Shown here: positions 1 to 9,698 of the stretch, in pieces
Position numbering within the stretch: the first letter of the stretch is position 1
Layout: the number at the start of each line of letters is the position of its first letter
Assembly: GCA_963665495.1 (NCBI GenBank)
Contig: OY762289.1
Coordinates: 5,766,001-5,830,000 of the forward strand
Direction of reading: 5' to 3'
DNA: 64,000 nt
Origin: G963665495 sp963665495
Lineage (GTDB): Bacteria; Desulfobacterota; Desulfovibrionia; Desulfovibrionales; Desulfovibrionaceae
The notes under the pieces: model-generated
What the model saw: the letters and a program-made list of their open reading frames with translations, nothing else
Told to the model about the DNA's origin: nothing
The model's database searches: none
Made by a program: the position numbers and the translations under genes

Positions 1-3000
1 TTTTCGACGATTTTTTTGACGATATCCAGTCCGAGTCCGCTGCCTTCGCCGGCTTTTTTCGTGGTGAAAAACGGGGTGAAGATTTTTCCGAACAGATCGT
101 CCGGGATGCCCGGACCGCTGTCCTTGATGCAAACCCGCTGAAATCCGTTGACCTGGTTCAGCTGGATTTTTAAATCGCCTTTGAACTCCATGGCCTGCAG
201 GGCGTTGTGGATCAGATTGGTCCAGACCTGGTTCAGTTCGTCCGGGTAGCAGTAGATTTCGTCCAGTTCTTCGTATTCGGTGACCAGATTAATGTTTCGC
301 TTGATCTGGTTGTAATAAATCGTCAGGACGGTTTCGAGTCCGTCCTTGAGGGAAGATTTGACTGCTTTGTCACCCTGGTCGAAACGGGCGAAATTTTTCA
401 GGGCGAAAATGACCTTGCTCGCTTTTTCCACGGCCAGAGAGATATTGGAGGCGTTGGAGTTCAAGTCCGCCAGTTTATAGGCCACATTGAAAATCATTTC
501 GCCGTGCTCGTTTTGCAGCAAGGGGATATGCGGCGTAGGATCTTCGTGAATATTCAGTTTGATAAAGATGTTGGCCATGGTGCGCGTATTTTCGACGCCG
601 AGTTTAGCCAGTTCCTCTTCCAGGGCTTTACGGATTTTCCTTTCTTCTCTGGTGGTCAGAAAAAGCTGTTTGCTGAACGCATGGGTCAGCAGATTCATGA
701 ATTCTTCCTGCTGCTCGCTGGTGAGCACCTGGAGCAGCCGCGGCAGTTGGGAGAGCGTATCGTGCAGCGAGACTTCGATATTGCCGATGGAAGATTTGAT
801 GGCTCCGAGCGGCGTATTCACTTCGTGCCCCACACCGGCGATGAGCTGTCCGAGAGCGGCCATTTTTGCGGATTCAATGATCTGCTGCTGGCTGCGCTTG
901 AGGTTGGCCAGGGCTTCCTGCAGTTCGCCGGTCCGCTCGTCGACTTTTTTCTCCATCATATTGTAAAACTGCGCGTTTTCAATGGAGATGGCCACCTGGG
1001 AAGCCAGAACCGTGAGCAGTTCGAGACGCTCCGGCGTGAACATGCCTTCGATAAGGTCGTTTTCAAGATACAGAATGCCGAGCAATTTGCCGTAGTTCAG
1101 AATAGGCATGGCCAGCAGTGACTTGAGCTGCCGTGCCTTTATCTCGGCGTCGCCGGTGAATCCGCCGTCCTGGGTCGCATCTCCCAGGACCACGGTTTCC
1201 TGGGTCCGGGCGACATAACGAATGATGGAAACCGGCAGGAATGAGGCTTGTTCCAGAGCAAGGCTCTGGAGCGTCTTGATCTCGTCGGCCTGCGCATCGC
1301 CTTCCGCCTGAACCAGCAGCTCGCCTTCCTGCTTGAGCAGCACAGCTCCCCGCCGGGCTCCTGCGCTTTCAATCAGAATACGCATCAGTTTTTCAAGCAG
1401 TTTGCCGAGGACGATTTCACTGGAAATGGCCTGCGAAGCCTTGACGACCGTGGCGACATCCAGCTGGGCGGACAATGATGTTGAAGTGGAACTGCGTTCG
1501 GAGAAATATTTTTCCAGGCGGGAGGTCTGCAGCAGTTTCGGATACTGTTGCTCCAGCAGTTTGACCTTTGCCTTGGCTCCCCATTGGCCGTAGAGGAATA
1601 CCGCTTCCTGCATGTATCCGCTGGCCACGCGATCGTTGCCCACGCCCATGAAATATTTGGCGAAGCGCTCGCAGCACAGGCTTTCCAGAAAGATCGATTC
1701 CATGCGCTGCGCTTCCTCCCTGGCCTGCGTATAGGAGCTAATGGCGTCGTTGTGCTGATTGGCGGCGCGGGCTTCCTCGGCGCGCAGCAGCAGGAGCATC
1801 ACGGTAAAATTCTGCGGTCCGCATTTGGCCCATTTTTGAATTTTGCGCTTGCCGGATGCCAGGATGCTTTTGTAACGCGCCTGCTCCTGGGCTGAAAAGC
1901 CGTCCATGGCAGCGTGGATCGCCAGGCAGGTGAACAGCGTATAGATGGTCAGGTTGAAGGTCGGATCGGCGATGACATCCGCGGTGACTTCCGGGCCGGT
2001 GGCCGCCAGCACGGCTTCTTTATAGTTTTCGTGAAAGTAATGCAGCAGAAGTCTGGTCGTCGCGTGATAAAAATAGCCGCAGGTGGAAGAGACGTTGGAG
2101 TCGAAATAGGTTTTGGCCGTACGCTCGTCGTGGTCGCCGTAATCAAGACAGTCGGGCTGCTTGATGGAGCCTGAGAGATTTTTGAACAGCGCACGGTGCA
2201 GCGCGTGCACATGGTACGGCTCGATCTGGTTGACTTTCTTGGCAAAGCGGACTTCGCGTTCCGTACGTTCCACCATGTCGCTGATGGATTTCGACAGGAC
2301 GACCTCCTGCCAGAAACCGAACATGTAGATGTAGGAGGCCCAGAAATTTTCACCGGTGTTGGTGAGTTTCTGCAGACCGATCTTACGCGGCTCCAGGGTG
2401 TCCGACAGGGGCTGTTTCCAGAACATGCAAAAGCTCGTGACCATGAAATAGGTCCGCGCTTCCATGGGCGGATTATCCACATGCTTGAGGTATTCCATGG
2501 CCAGCTTGCCGTATTTGTACGCCGATCCGGGCACGCCGAGCTTGGACCAGAGCAGGCCGATGCCGGAATAAATGAACGAGGAAATGGAGCTGTTGCCGTA
2601 GCGCATGGTGAGTTTGAACATGCGCAGAATGACAAAGGGCAGAAGCAGCAAGCCCTGAAGATAGGTGGGGGCGACAAGCTCTTTGAGCAGGCTCAGGATG
2701 CTCAAGGCGTCGGGATCCGTTGCCTTGGGCATGGCCAGCAGGTAGTCCGCGTTTTTGCCCAGTTCGATGTATTTGGCCGAAGCCAGCTCCACAAGCAACC
2801 GCGTCCGGGTGCATTTGCGCGGAAGATGCTGTTTGTAGAGAGCCAGGGAGTCGATGGCAATGTCGATGGCCTTGTCCATTTGGCCGTCGCCGCCGTAGTA
2901 AAGAATCAGAATGTTATTGATTTCGACCGTTTCTTCCCGTGTCCTGCAGCGTTTCAACACGGCATCCGCGCTGGCGATGCCCTGTTTGAAATCTCCGGTG

Positions 3001-5429
3001 AGAAACAGGGTTTCGGTGAGCCCCTTGTGGATGGAGAACATCAGGTCATGGTGGTTTTCCCAGGCCTCCGGCCCCATGATATCCGCCGCCACGGTAAAAT
3101 AGTGCAGGGCGGGCGAATAGGCGGTGGAATCTTTGGCCCGCTGTCCCACGCGGACGTTGATGGAGGCCACGACGCGCCGTTCTTCCGGATCCGTCACCAG
3201 CGAGATGCTTTTGTTGTAGTGCTCGAGAACGCTGAAAGAGAGGGATTCGGGGTCTTCCTCCTGGGCGGATTTCAGAAGCAGCCGGGCGATGGTCAGATGG
3301 GTTATCTGTTTCTGGCTTTCTTCGATGAGCGAATAGGCGGCCTGCTGTACGCGGTCATGGAGGAATTTTTCCAGGGCCTCGGGGTGTTTTTCCTGGGATA
3401 AGGAAGCCAGGCGGTCATCCAGGGTTTTAAGTTGCAAATGGCCGTCGTCCTGGGGCAGAAGCAACCCTTCCGTTACCGCGGGCCAGAGCTTTTTGGCCAC
3501 GGTTTCGGCGGGTTCTTCGGCGATGATGGAGACGGTGTCCAGGGTGAAGCTGTTGCCGATGCAGGCGGCCAGGCGCAGCAGATGCTGGGTGTCTTCCGGC
3601 AACGTCCGCAGCTTTTTGACCATGAACTCCACGACATTGTCGGTGATTTCCTGGGATTTGATCTGGTCGATATTCCAGGCCCAGCAATGGTTGGGCGGGT
3701 CGTAGGTGAGCAGATGTTCATGGTGAAGGTTCTTCAGGAACTGAATGGCGAAAAAGGGGTTGCCTCCGGTTTTCTCCAGCACCAGACCGGAAAGCGGTGT
3801 CACGGCATCGATGTCCGCATGCACGGTTTCCGAGATCAGCTGATTTAGATGAGACAGGTCCAGGGCTTTCAGAACGAGCGTATGGACGCTGACGCCCGAC
3901 TTGCGAATGTCCTCCAGCATCAGAATGAAGGGATGCGTATGGTCGACTTCGTTGTCCCGGTAGGCTCCCATCAGCATCAGGTAATGGTTGCCTTCGGAGT
4001 GCATCAGGGTGTTGATCAGGTTCAGGGTCGCGATGTCCGCCCATTGCAGGTCGTCGAGAAAGATGACCAGAGGGTGCTCTTTGCGCAGGAACACCTGAAG
4101 AAACTGGAGAAAAACGGTATTGAAGCGGTTCTGGTTTTCTTCGGTTCCCAGATTGGGCACGGGAGGTTGCGGTCCCATGATTTTTTCCACGTCCGGGATG
4201 ACGTCGATGATGACCTGGCCGTTGGGTCCGAGCGCTTCCAGGAGTCTCTCCTTCCAGACAGTGAGTTCTTCCTGCGGACTCATGAGCAGCTGTTTGAACA
4301 GCCCCTGAAACGCATCCCGCATAGCCGAGTAGGGAATGTCCCGCTGGAACTGGTCGAATTTGCCGGAGATGAAGAACCCGTATTTTTCCACCAGGGGTTT
4401 ATGGATTTCGTTGACCAGCGCGGACTTGCCGATGCCGGAATAGCCGGCGACCATGAACATTTCAGCGCCACCGGCCACGATGCGCGAAAAGCACTCCTCC
4501 AGAACCCTGGTTTCGTATTCGCGGCCGTACAGTTTCTGCGGGATTTGAAATTTGATGGAGTGGTCGCAGCTGCCGACAGGGAAATTCTCGATGTCTCCGG
4601 TTTGAGCCAGCTGCCTGCGGCAGTTTTCCAGATCCCAGAGCAGACCTCCGATGCTGTTGTAACGATCCTCGGCCTTTTTGGCCATGAGCTTGAAAATGAT
4701 GTTTTCTATGACGTGGGGCGCGTCGCGGCGCAGGCTGCGTATGGGCGGAGGCGTTTTGGCAATGTGGCAGTGCACCCAGCCGATGGCGTCGTCGGCCTGG
4801 AAGGGATGCTTGCCCGTGAGCACTTCGTACAGCGAAACGCCGAGCGAATAGTAGTCCGTACGGTAGTCTATTCCGCGGTTCATTCTGCCGGTCTGTTCCG
4901 GGGACATGTACGGAAAGGAGCCTTCCAGCGAACCGGGGCTGACGGCTTCCTGTTTCTGCTGTTCCAGAAAGGAGGCAAGGTGAAAATCAATGAGCTGCAG
5001 TTCGCCGCTGGCTTCGTTGACCAGCACGTTGTGCGGATTCACGTCTTTGTGGATCACGCCTGATTCATGCACGTTACCGATGATCGCGGCCAGGCCGATG
5101 GCGTAATCGATAAACTGTTCCAGGTTGATGAGGCTTTTTCTGCTCAGTTCATGAAGCGTGACGCCCTCGAAAAACTCCGTCACCAGGGCGAAGCCGTCCT
5201 GGTAGTTTTCCAGAGACACCGCACGGGAGACGCCGCTTATGTCGAGATGGGTCAAAACATCGTGCTCGTATTTGATCCGGATCATGTCTACATGCAGCGG
5301 ATAGGGGGAGTTGGCCATTTTGACGGCCACGTTTTTCCCGTCGCTTTGGCGGGTTCCCCGGTAGACCAGAGTCCGGTCGTTTTCAAACAGTTTGTCCTGG
5401 AGGTCGAATCCTGCGATATCGTGTGTCAT
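1..5429 (-). CDS. Giant Ser/Thr kinase - AAA ATPase - GAF - histidine kinase (partial, C-terminus off left edge)
   Basis: About 1,809 residues are visible, and the frame is still open at base 1. An N-terminal Ser/Thr protein kinase domain (about 1-265) has the VAVK lysine, a catalytic loop IHKDVNPHN and DFH in place of DFG. A predictor/AAA-type ATPase follows with Walker A GYSGIGKS (about residue 330) and a DDLQWAD Walker B-like stretch. A long helical, TPR-like middle leads to a GAF-like region, then a histidine kinase with H-box GHEVNTPLG (about residue 1536), a G1 box DSGPGIP and, at the window edge, the G2 box GSGLGLDIV. This is the order of the trifunctional Ser/Thr kinase/ATPase/sensor kinase family. 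It is probably cytoplasmic, since no membrane segment was noticed. It lies 12 bp downstream of a response regulator/diguanylate cyclase and is probably co-transcribed with it, so phosphotransfer to that regulator is a reasonable guess. Confidence 0.93.
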   Translation of the reverse strand, partial: MTHDIAGFDLQDKLFENDRTLVYRGTRQSDGKNVAVKMANSPYPLHVDMIRIKYEHDVLTHLDISGVSRAVSLENYQDGFALVTEFFEGVTLHELSRKSLINLEQFIDYAIGLAAIIGNVHESGVIHKDVNPHNVLVNEASGELQLIDFHLASFLEQQKQEAVSPGSLEGSFPYMSPEQTGRMNRGIDYRTDYYSLGVSLYEVLTGKHPFQADDAIGWVHCHIAKTPPPIRSLRRDAPHVIENIIFKLMAKKAEDRYNSIGGLLWDLENCRRQLAQTGDIENFPVGSCDHSIKFQIPQKLYGREYETRVLEECFSRIVAGGAEMFMVAGYSGIGKSALVNEIHKPLVEKYGFFISGKFDQFQRDIPYSAMRDAFQGLFKQLLMSPQEELTVWKERLLEALGPNGQVIIDVIPDVEKIMGPQPPVPNLGTEENQNRFNTVFLQFLQVFLRKEHPLVIFLDDLQWADIATLNLINTLMHSEGNHYLMLMGAYRDNEVDHTHPFILMLEDIRKSGVSVHTLVLKALDLSHLNQLISETVHADIDAVTPLSGLVLEKTGGNPFFAIQFLKNLHHEHLLTYDPPNHCWAWNIDQIKSQEITDNVVEFMVKKLRTLPEDTQHLLRLAACIGNSFTLDTVSIIAEEPAETVAKKLWPAVTEGLLLPQDDGHLQLKTLDDRLASLSQEKHPEALEKFLHDRVQQAAYSLIEESQKQITHLTIARLLLKSAQEEDPESLSFSVLEHYNKSISLVTDPEERRVVASINVRVGQRAKDSTAYSPALHYFTVAADIMGPEAWENHHDLMFSIHKGLTETLFLTGDFKQGIASADAVLKRCRTREETVEINNILILYYGGDGQMDKAIDIAIDSLALYKQHLPRKCTRTRLLVELASAKYIELGKNADYLLAMPKATDPDALSILSLLKELVAPTYLQGLLLLPFVILRMFKLTMRYGNSSISSFIYSGIGLLWSKLGVPGSAYKYGKLAMEYLKHVDNPPMEARTYFMVTSFCMFWKQPLSDTLEPRKIGLQKLTNTGENFWASYIYMFGFWQEVVLSKSISDMVERTEREVRFAKKVNQIEPYHVHALHRALFKNLSGSIKQPDCLDYGDHDERTAKTYFDSNVSSTCGYFYHATTRLLLHYFHENYKEAVLAATGPEVTADVIADPTFNLTIYTLFTCLAIHAAMDGFSAQEQARYKSILASGKRKIQKWAKCGPQNFTVMLLLLRAEEARAANQHNDAISSYTQAREEAQRMESIFLESLCCERFAKYFMGVGNDRVASGYMQEAVFLYGQWGAKAKVKLLEQQYPKLLQTSRLEKYFSERSSTSTSLSAQLDVATVVKASQAISSEIVLGKLLEKLMRILIESAGARRGAVLLKQEGELLVQAEGDAQADEIKTLQSLALEQASFLPVSIIRYVARTQETVVLGDATQDGGFTGDAEIKARQLKSLLAMPILNYGKLLGILYLENDLIEGMFTPERLELLTVLASQVAISIENAQFYNMMEKKVDERTGELQEALANLKRSQQQIIESAKMAALGQLIAGVGHEVNTPLGAIKSSIGNIEVSLHDTLSQLPRLLQVLTSEQQEEFMNLLTHAFSKQLFLTTREERKIRKALEEELAKLGVENTRTMANIFIKLNIHEDPTPHIPLLQNEHGEMIFNVAYKLADLNSNASNISLAVEKASKVIFALKNFARFDQGDKAVKSSLKDGLETVLTIYYNQIKRNINLVTEYEELDEIYCYPDELNQVWTNLIHNALQAMEFKGDLKIQLNQVNGFQRVCIKDSGPGIPDDLFGKIFTPFFTTKKAGEGSGLGLDIVKKIVE

Positions 5430-5441
5430 GGGGGCTCGTTC

Positions 5442-6500
5442 TTATTTGCAGACTACGATGTTTCTGCCTTTTCTTTTGGCTTCGTACAGCGCATCGTCGA
5501 TACGCTTGTTCAGGGTTTCATGGTCGTCTTCGTGGGTGAATTCCGTGACGCCGAAGCTGCAGGTCATGGTCCCGATACAGTCGAAACAGGTGGCTTCAAT
5601 CTGCTGCCGTAATTTTTCCGAGATGCTCTGGCAGGTTTCCAGAGATGTTTCAGGAAACAGAATGACGAATTCCTCCCCGCCCCAGCGGGCGAGTACGTCG
5701 CAGTCCCTGATGTGGGTGGTAACCACGTTTACCAACTCGCGCAGGACACAATCTCCGGCATGGTGCCCGAAGGTGTCGTTGATGTTCTTGAAAAAGTCGA
5801 TGTCGAACATGGCGATGGACATGGGGCGCTCATAACGCTTGAAACGTTTGATTTCGGTTTCCAGAACCATGTTGAATTTCATTCTATTGTACGCGCCGGT
5901 CAGGGCGTCCGTTGTCGCGCGCTGTTCCAGTTCCAGGTTGAGCCGCGCCAGTTCGCGATTTTTTTCCTCCAGCTCGGCTGTCCGCTGGCGGACTTCCTGC
6001 TCGAGGATCATCCGGAACGAATCAATGGTGACGATGTCCGTATAAGCCCGCAGAGCCATGGTCATGGCGGTTTTGAACTTCAGGCTCGTCAGTTCGGTCT
6101 TTTCCTTGTAGTCGTTGATGTCGTACTTGCTGATGATTTCTTCTTCCGGCGCCAGCCCCGGCTGCCCGGTACGCAGGATGATGCGCATGAGTTTGTTGCA
6201 CAAATTTTCCCGGATGTATTCGGCTACCGAAAGACCCGAGTCATCTTCTTCCATGACGATATCGAGCAGGATCAAGGAAGCATCCGGGTGCTCCCGCAAT
6301 AACAGTTTGGCCTGCTCGGCGGAGTAGGCGCTGAGAAATTCGAGCTTCTGCCCCTGGAACTCGAAATTTCGCAGAACATACTTGGTCACTACATGCACAT
6401 CTTCTTCATCGTCCGCGATGATGACTTTGAAGCTCTTTTGGTTCTGGGAATCGGCAGAGATTTTCGAGTTGCTGGATTCTTTAAATACAAGTTCGCTCAT
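5442..6500 (-). CDS. Response regulator with GGDEF diguanylate cyclase output
   Basis: This 352-residue protein has a receiver domain (acidic pair in IIADDEED, phosphoacceptor Asp in LILLDIVMEED, Thr in LRTGQPG, Lys in YKEK). A coiled coil (EQEVRQRTAELEEKN) joins it to a GGDEF domain with active-site GGEEF, so it should make c-di-GMP when phosphorylated. An inhibitory I-site RDCD lies exactly five residues before GGEEF, so product feedback inhibition is expected. I chose the ATG giving MSELVFKES because AAGGA sits eight bases upstream; an in-frame start 24 bases earlier has no such site. The next gene, a giant Ser/Thr-histidine kinase, starts 12 bp downstream and is the likely phosphodonor. 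Confidence 0.93.
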   Translation of the reverse strand: MSELVFKESSNSKISADSQNQKSFKVIIADDEEDVHVVTKYVLRNFEFQGQKLEFLSAYSAEQAKLLLREHPDASLILLDIVMEEDDSGLSVAEYIRENLCNKLMRIILRTGQPGLAPEEEIISKYDINDYKEKTELTSLKFKTAMTMALRAYTDIVTIDSFRMILEQEVRQRTAELEEKNRELARLNLELEQRATTDALTGAYNRMKFNMVLETEIKRFKRYERPMSIAMFDIDFFKNINDTFGHHAGDCVLRELVNVVTTHIRDCDVLARWGGEEFVILFPETSLETCQSISEKLRQQIEATCFDCIGTMTCSFGVTEFTHEDDHETLNKRIDDALYEAKRKGRNIVVCK

Positions 6501-6562
6501 GTCGCATCCTTCCGTGCGTAACAATCCTTGTTAAGGCTAAAAAGATATGTAATGCTTGACGG

Positions 6563-7927
6563 TTAAGTAAAATTATATCCGCTGTTTTCTGCCTTCTCGA
6601 CACTGATGCCATGGTGGCGCTCAAAAACATCATGCAGATCCGTGAGCAGAGCATCTTCGGCAAAATAGCGTGCTTCCTCGAGCAGCAGGAGGTAATCCGC
6701 TTTGGTCAGAATACTGACCAGTTCCATGGGTTTGAATTCCTTGAACATGGCTTTGGCCATGGTGTGAACTTCCTCGCGAGTGATGCACAGGGTAAATACT
6801 TTCTCGCAAAGAATCTTGGGGATTTGCTGGAAGAGGTTGATGAACCGGTTCAACTGGGAGGCCGAGGCATTGGAAAGAAAATGCGTGACGATGGCGTCGA
6901 GCAGGACTTCGTATTTTTCGTGCACCTTGTAGTGCGGCACGGAAAGCAGGCTTTTTTTGTCCAGAGTGTTTTTGCCCAGCAGGTCGCGAATCTGTCCGGA
7001 AAAGAACTGGTAGTTGTCCAGAATAAAGGTCATCCCCCAGCCGCAGGGTGTGGTCCAGCATCCCGCGTCGCCGATGAACACGACATGGTCTTCGGCCAGC
7101 CGCTGCGAAGAGACCGTGCCCGAAGGATACCACCCGTGCTTCAGTTCCTTGATACGCAGATCATGGAAATTGCCCGTGGTGGGCTCGTCGCGAATGACTT
7201 TCATGTACTCTTTTTCCATAACCTCAAGCGGCATGCGTTCTTTGCGCAAATAAAAAATAAAGGAAAAAGACGTCGATGCGTCCAGAATCTCGTATTCAAA
7301 AACAGGGCGCCCGCTCGCCATGGAGGCATCATGGTTGGCAGTGGAATCCTCAAAGGTCTGCCAGAGCATGTAATCGCCCACCTGCATGCCGTTCAGACCG
7401 TCGGGATGTTCTCCCACGCTGCCGTAAACCGACCACCAGTAGTCATTGGAACGGTTGATGCGGTACTTCTCCAGGATCGGCGAATTGTATCCGGAGCCGT
7501 CTATCAAAAGCCGCGTACGGAATGTCCCCTGGGACGTCTGAACGCTGACAATGCCGTCCGCGACGCTGTGGTCATTGTACGTGCAATGTTCCAGGATACT
7601 GCAGCCGTTGTTGCTGATGACATCTTTCCAATGGGCCAGCAGGGCATGTTCATCTATGTAGGGGTAGCGGTCGAACAATTCGGCCCGCCAGTTCAGATTG
7701 GCGCCGCCGTATGTCTGCGTCATGAATCTGGTTACGCCGTTGTACGTATAGGGTTCGACCTTCTGATCTATGACGTTGTACGGAACAAACCAGCTTTTGG
7801 TTGTTTTACCCGCCACATCCTGTTCCAGAATCAGAATATCATGATCGGCGGACAATTCGGATCCGACAGCAAGTCCGGCAGGCCCCCCACCCACAAAAAT
7901 CGCATCGTAAACCTGGTTTGTGTCCAA
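6563..7927 (-). CDS. FAD-dependent oxidoreductase, lycopene cyclase / geranylgeranyl reductase-like
   Basis: The 454-residue protein begins with a Rossmann dinucleotide-binding motif (IFVGGGPAGLAVGSEL, about residues 10-25) and an acidic residue ending the second strand (ILILEQD). It carries the later FAD motif VVFIGDAGCWTTPCGWGM (about residues 285-305) seen in p-hydroxybenzoate hydroxylase-fold enzymes. The TKSWF stretch after the first motif recalls lycopene cyclase-like proteins. Substrate is unknown. The tryptophan halogenase motif GWxWxIP is absent, so halogenation is not indicated. The start appears to be TTG, because no ATG lies between the FAD motif and the upstream G-rich Shine-Dalgarno-like run (GGGGGGG seven bases before TTG). 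It is monocistronic or nearly so; its promoter should lie in the AT-rich region upstream. Confidence 0.8.
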   Translation of the reverse strand: MDTNQVYDAIFVGGGPAGLAVGSELSADHDILILEQDVAGKTTKSWFVPYNVIDQKVEPYTYNGVTRFMTQTYGGANLNWRAELFDRYPYIDEHALLAHWKDVISNNGCSILEHCTYNDHSVADGIVSVQTSQGTFRTRLLIDGSGYNSPILEKYRINRSNDYWWSVYGSVGEHPDGLNGMQVGDYMLWQTFEDSTANHDASMASGRPVFEYEILDASTSFSFIFYLRKERMPLEVMEKEYMKVIRDEPTTGNFHDLRIKELKHGWYPSGTVSSQRLAEDHVVFIGDAGCWTTPCGWGMTFILDNYQFFSGQIRDLLGKNTLDKKSLLSVPHYKVHEKYEVLLDAIVTHFLSNASASQLNRFINLFQQIPKILCEKVFTLCITREEVHTMAKAMFKEFKPMELVSILTKADYLLLLEEARYFAEDALLTDLHDVFERHHGISVEKAENSGYNFT

Positions 7928-8502
7928 TTTGTGACCCCCCCATGGTATAAGCGGTGCTTTTTAGTTACGATAATTCGTCATATGAATTGACGTAATTGTA
8001 TCCCTTAACGTAATAACATAAAAAGTTACGTTTTTAATTATAGGAGCTGTGAAACGCAGTGCTCGTTAAGTGCGAAGCAAAGAGCCGTTTTAACTCTTTG
8101 CATAATGTTGTTAAAAACACCCGATGGTATGTATGTAATGTGTGGTGGATATCTGTTCTAAAGACACAGTCTGTATTTCGGACGTACAGCTTAATACGTT
8201 TTTCCTAAAGTCGGCAGCGAGTAAAGTCAAGCCGATTTTAACGTGATGGAATTAAATTGAAATCGGAGCTGTAACAGGATTTCGGCCTGAGCAACGATAG
8301 TTCATAGCAAAGGCAGATAGTTAATAATAGAATTTATAGGTGTGGTTGATGGGTTATGTCTGATGAGAGGGAGCGACCTTAGTCCGTCGACCTCATCCGG
8401 ACATTCGCGGCTACAATTTGTCCGGACACGATGCTGCAGGAGAGGATGGTTTCTGCGATCTGAATCCGGACAATGCCATGGCCAGGCATTTGTATGCAAA
8501 GG
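7928..8502. other. Gene-free region with repeated TTACG/CGTAA half-sites
   Basis: I find no convincing gene in these 575 bases. The part nearest the FAD oxidoreductase is AT-rich and carries four related half-sites, TTACG at 7965 and 8026 and CGTAA at 7991 and 8009, forming inverted pairs. It is a plausible promoter/operator for the minus-strand oxidoreductase. A small inverted repeat (GCAAAGAG at 8077-8084, CTCTTTGC at 8094-8101) could be a hairpin. The rest shows nothing I can name. Confidence 0.5.
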
Positions 8503-8532
8503 CCCCCCGCCGTTCAACAGAACGACGGGGGG
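8503..8532 (-). terminator. Hairpin terminator after the amidinotransferase gene
   Basis: A GC-rich stem of 12 pairs (one G-T type mismatch) with a 6-base loop lies 22 bases past the stop codon of the minus-strand gene. The T-run after it is short, so efficiency is uncertain. Confidence 0.65.
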
Positions 8533-8553
8533 TGTTGTCGATAGGGCTTTCCG

Positions 8554-9603
8554 TTATTTGAGCACGCTCTCGCGGATCAGCGGATGGTGCGAACAGCGCA
8601 TGGCGCCCCCCCACGTGGAAACGGCATCGTAGGGAATTTCAATGACCTTGTGGCCGCGTTTACGCACTTCGGCGATGATGCGCTGGTGTGCTTTGTCCAT
8701 GATGGCGGTTGTGTCATCCAGCACCAGGCAGTTGGCCCCCAGGTGCTTGGCCTCTTCTTCGGTAACGTCGATGAAGTCCCAGCCCTTGAGCGAATCGGGC
8801 AGCTCGCCTGTAATTCCTTCGCGGTGCAGCAAGCCCAGGCCCGGACGCAGCAGAGCCATGACGCAGTCCAGGTGTTCCCATTTGTTGCTCAGTTTTATTT
8901 CATGCACATGGTATTTCGGGCCCAGGATTTTCTGCAGCCACCAGCGTCCCGCATCGCTGCTGGCGCGGTCGGAGTTGCCCACGTAAATTTCATACCCATT
9001 GAGAAGCACGTCGCCGCCCTCGATGTATATGCCGTCTTCCGGAAAATTCGGGTCCGGCGCGGGCATGGCCACATAGTTCGCGTTGCCGGTTTGGGCCCGC
9101 TGCAGCAGGATGTCCCGCAGTCCGTAACGTTCTTTGGCCCGCATGGGCACCTTCAGCGCGGTTTCAATGATGGTGTTGCCGATGACAAGCATGGGATCTC
9201 GGGCGTAGAGCTGCATCTGTCCCAACTGGACATAGTTCAGGTATTTGCTCTGCTGTTCGTCCAGGAGCTTGGGACGGTGCACCACCACGCCATGCTCCTC
9301 CAGCACTTTGGCCAGATTGTCGATCTGCTGAATCACTTTCGGAGTCATTTCCGGTTCGATTTCCATGGCTGGACGTCCGCCGTCCTTTTTCATTTTTTCC
9401 AGATATTGAGGATCGTAAATGAAATCCACGAACTTGCTATACCCCGGCATACGCAGGCCCTGGCCTGTGCCCACGACGACTTCCTTCAACTTTCCCCATT
9501 CGTGATGTACGGATACTTCGGATTCCTGGGCCTGGGCTTTGCGCTGAGTGCTCAAAAGCGCCAGGCAGATGACGACAGCGACGAAAATGATCAGTGTTTT
9601 CAT
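8554..9603 (-). CDS. Exported amidinotransferase / arginine deiminase-superfamily enzyme
   Basis: The protein is 349 residues long. Residues 1-25 form a signal peptide (hydrophobic IIFVAVVICLALL, then AQAQE), so it should act in the periplasm. The rest matches the guanidino-group-modifying fold: YARDP (Asp136), EGGDVL (Asp198), HLDCVM (His244) and a C-terminal nucleophile in GAMRCSHHP (Cys337). This is the layout of glycine amidinotransferase and dimethylargininase-type enzymes, so the reaction is probably transfer or hydrolysis of an amidino group from arginine or a related compound; the exact substrate cannot be read from sequence. It is the last gene of a probable three-gene operon behind a sigma-54 promoter, and a polyamine-binding protein is encoded nearby, which fits a guanidino/polyamine theme. 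Confidence 0.85.
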   Translation of the reverse strand: MKTLIIFVAVVICLALLSTQRKAQAQESEVSVHHEWGKLKEVVVGTGQGLRMPGYSKFVDFIYDPQYLEKMKKDGGRPAMEIEPEMTPKVIQQIDNLAKVLEEHGVVVHRPKLLDEQQSKYLNYVQLGQMQLYARDPMLVIGNTIIETALKVPMRAKERYGLRDILLQRAQTGNANYVAMPAPDPNFPEDGIYIEGGDVLLNGYEIYVGNSDRASSDAGRWWLQKILGPKYHVHEIKLSNKWEHLDCVMALLRPGLGLLHREGITGELPDSLKGWDFIDVTEEEAKHLGANCLVLDDTTAIMDKAHQRIIAEVRKRGHKVIEIPYDAVSTWGGAMRCSHHPLIRESVLK

Positions 9604-9698
9604 GGCATGTTTCCTTGGTTTGGGTTTCTGAAACGTGGTTTATCCGTTGTCGGTTTCTGATGCAGCGAATGCGAAGTTACTGACGCGAGCGTGCAGGC

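Noticed and set aside
6563..7927. Flavin-dependent tryptophan halogenase
   Set aside because: The overall fold would fit, but the GWxWxIP halogenase motif is absent.
6611..7990. A 459-codon open frame on the plus strand
   Set aside because: It is antisense to the FAD oxidoreductase, which carries clear nucleotide-binding motifs. The plus-strand product has no domain or ribosome binding site.
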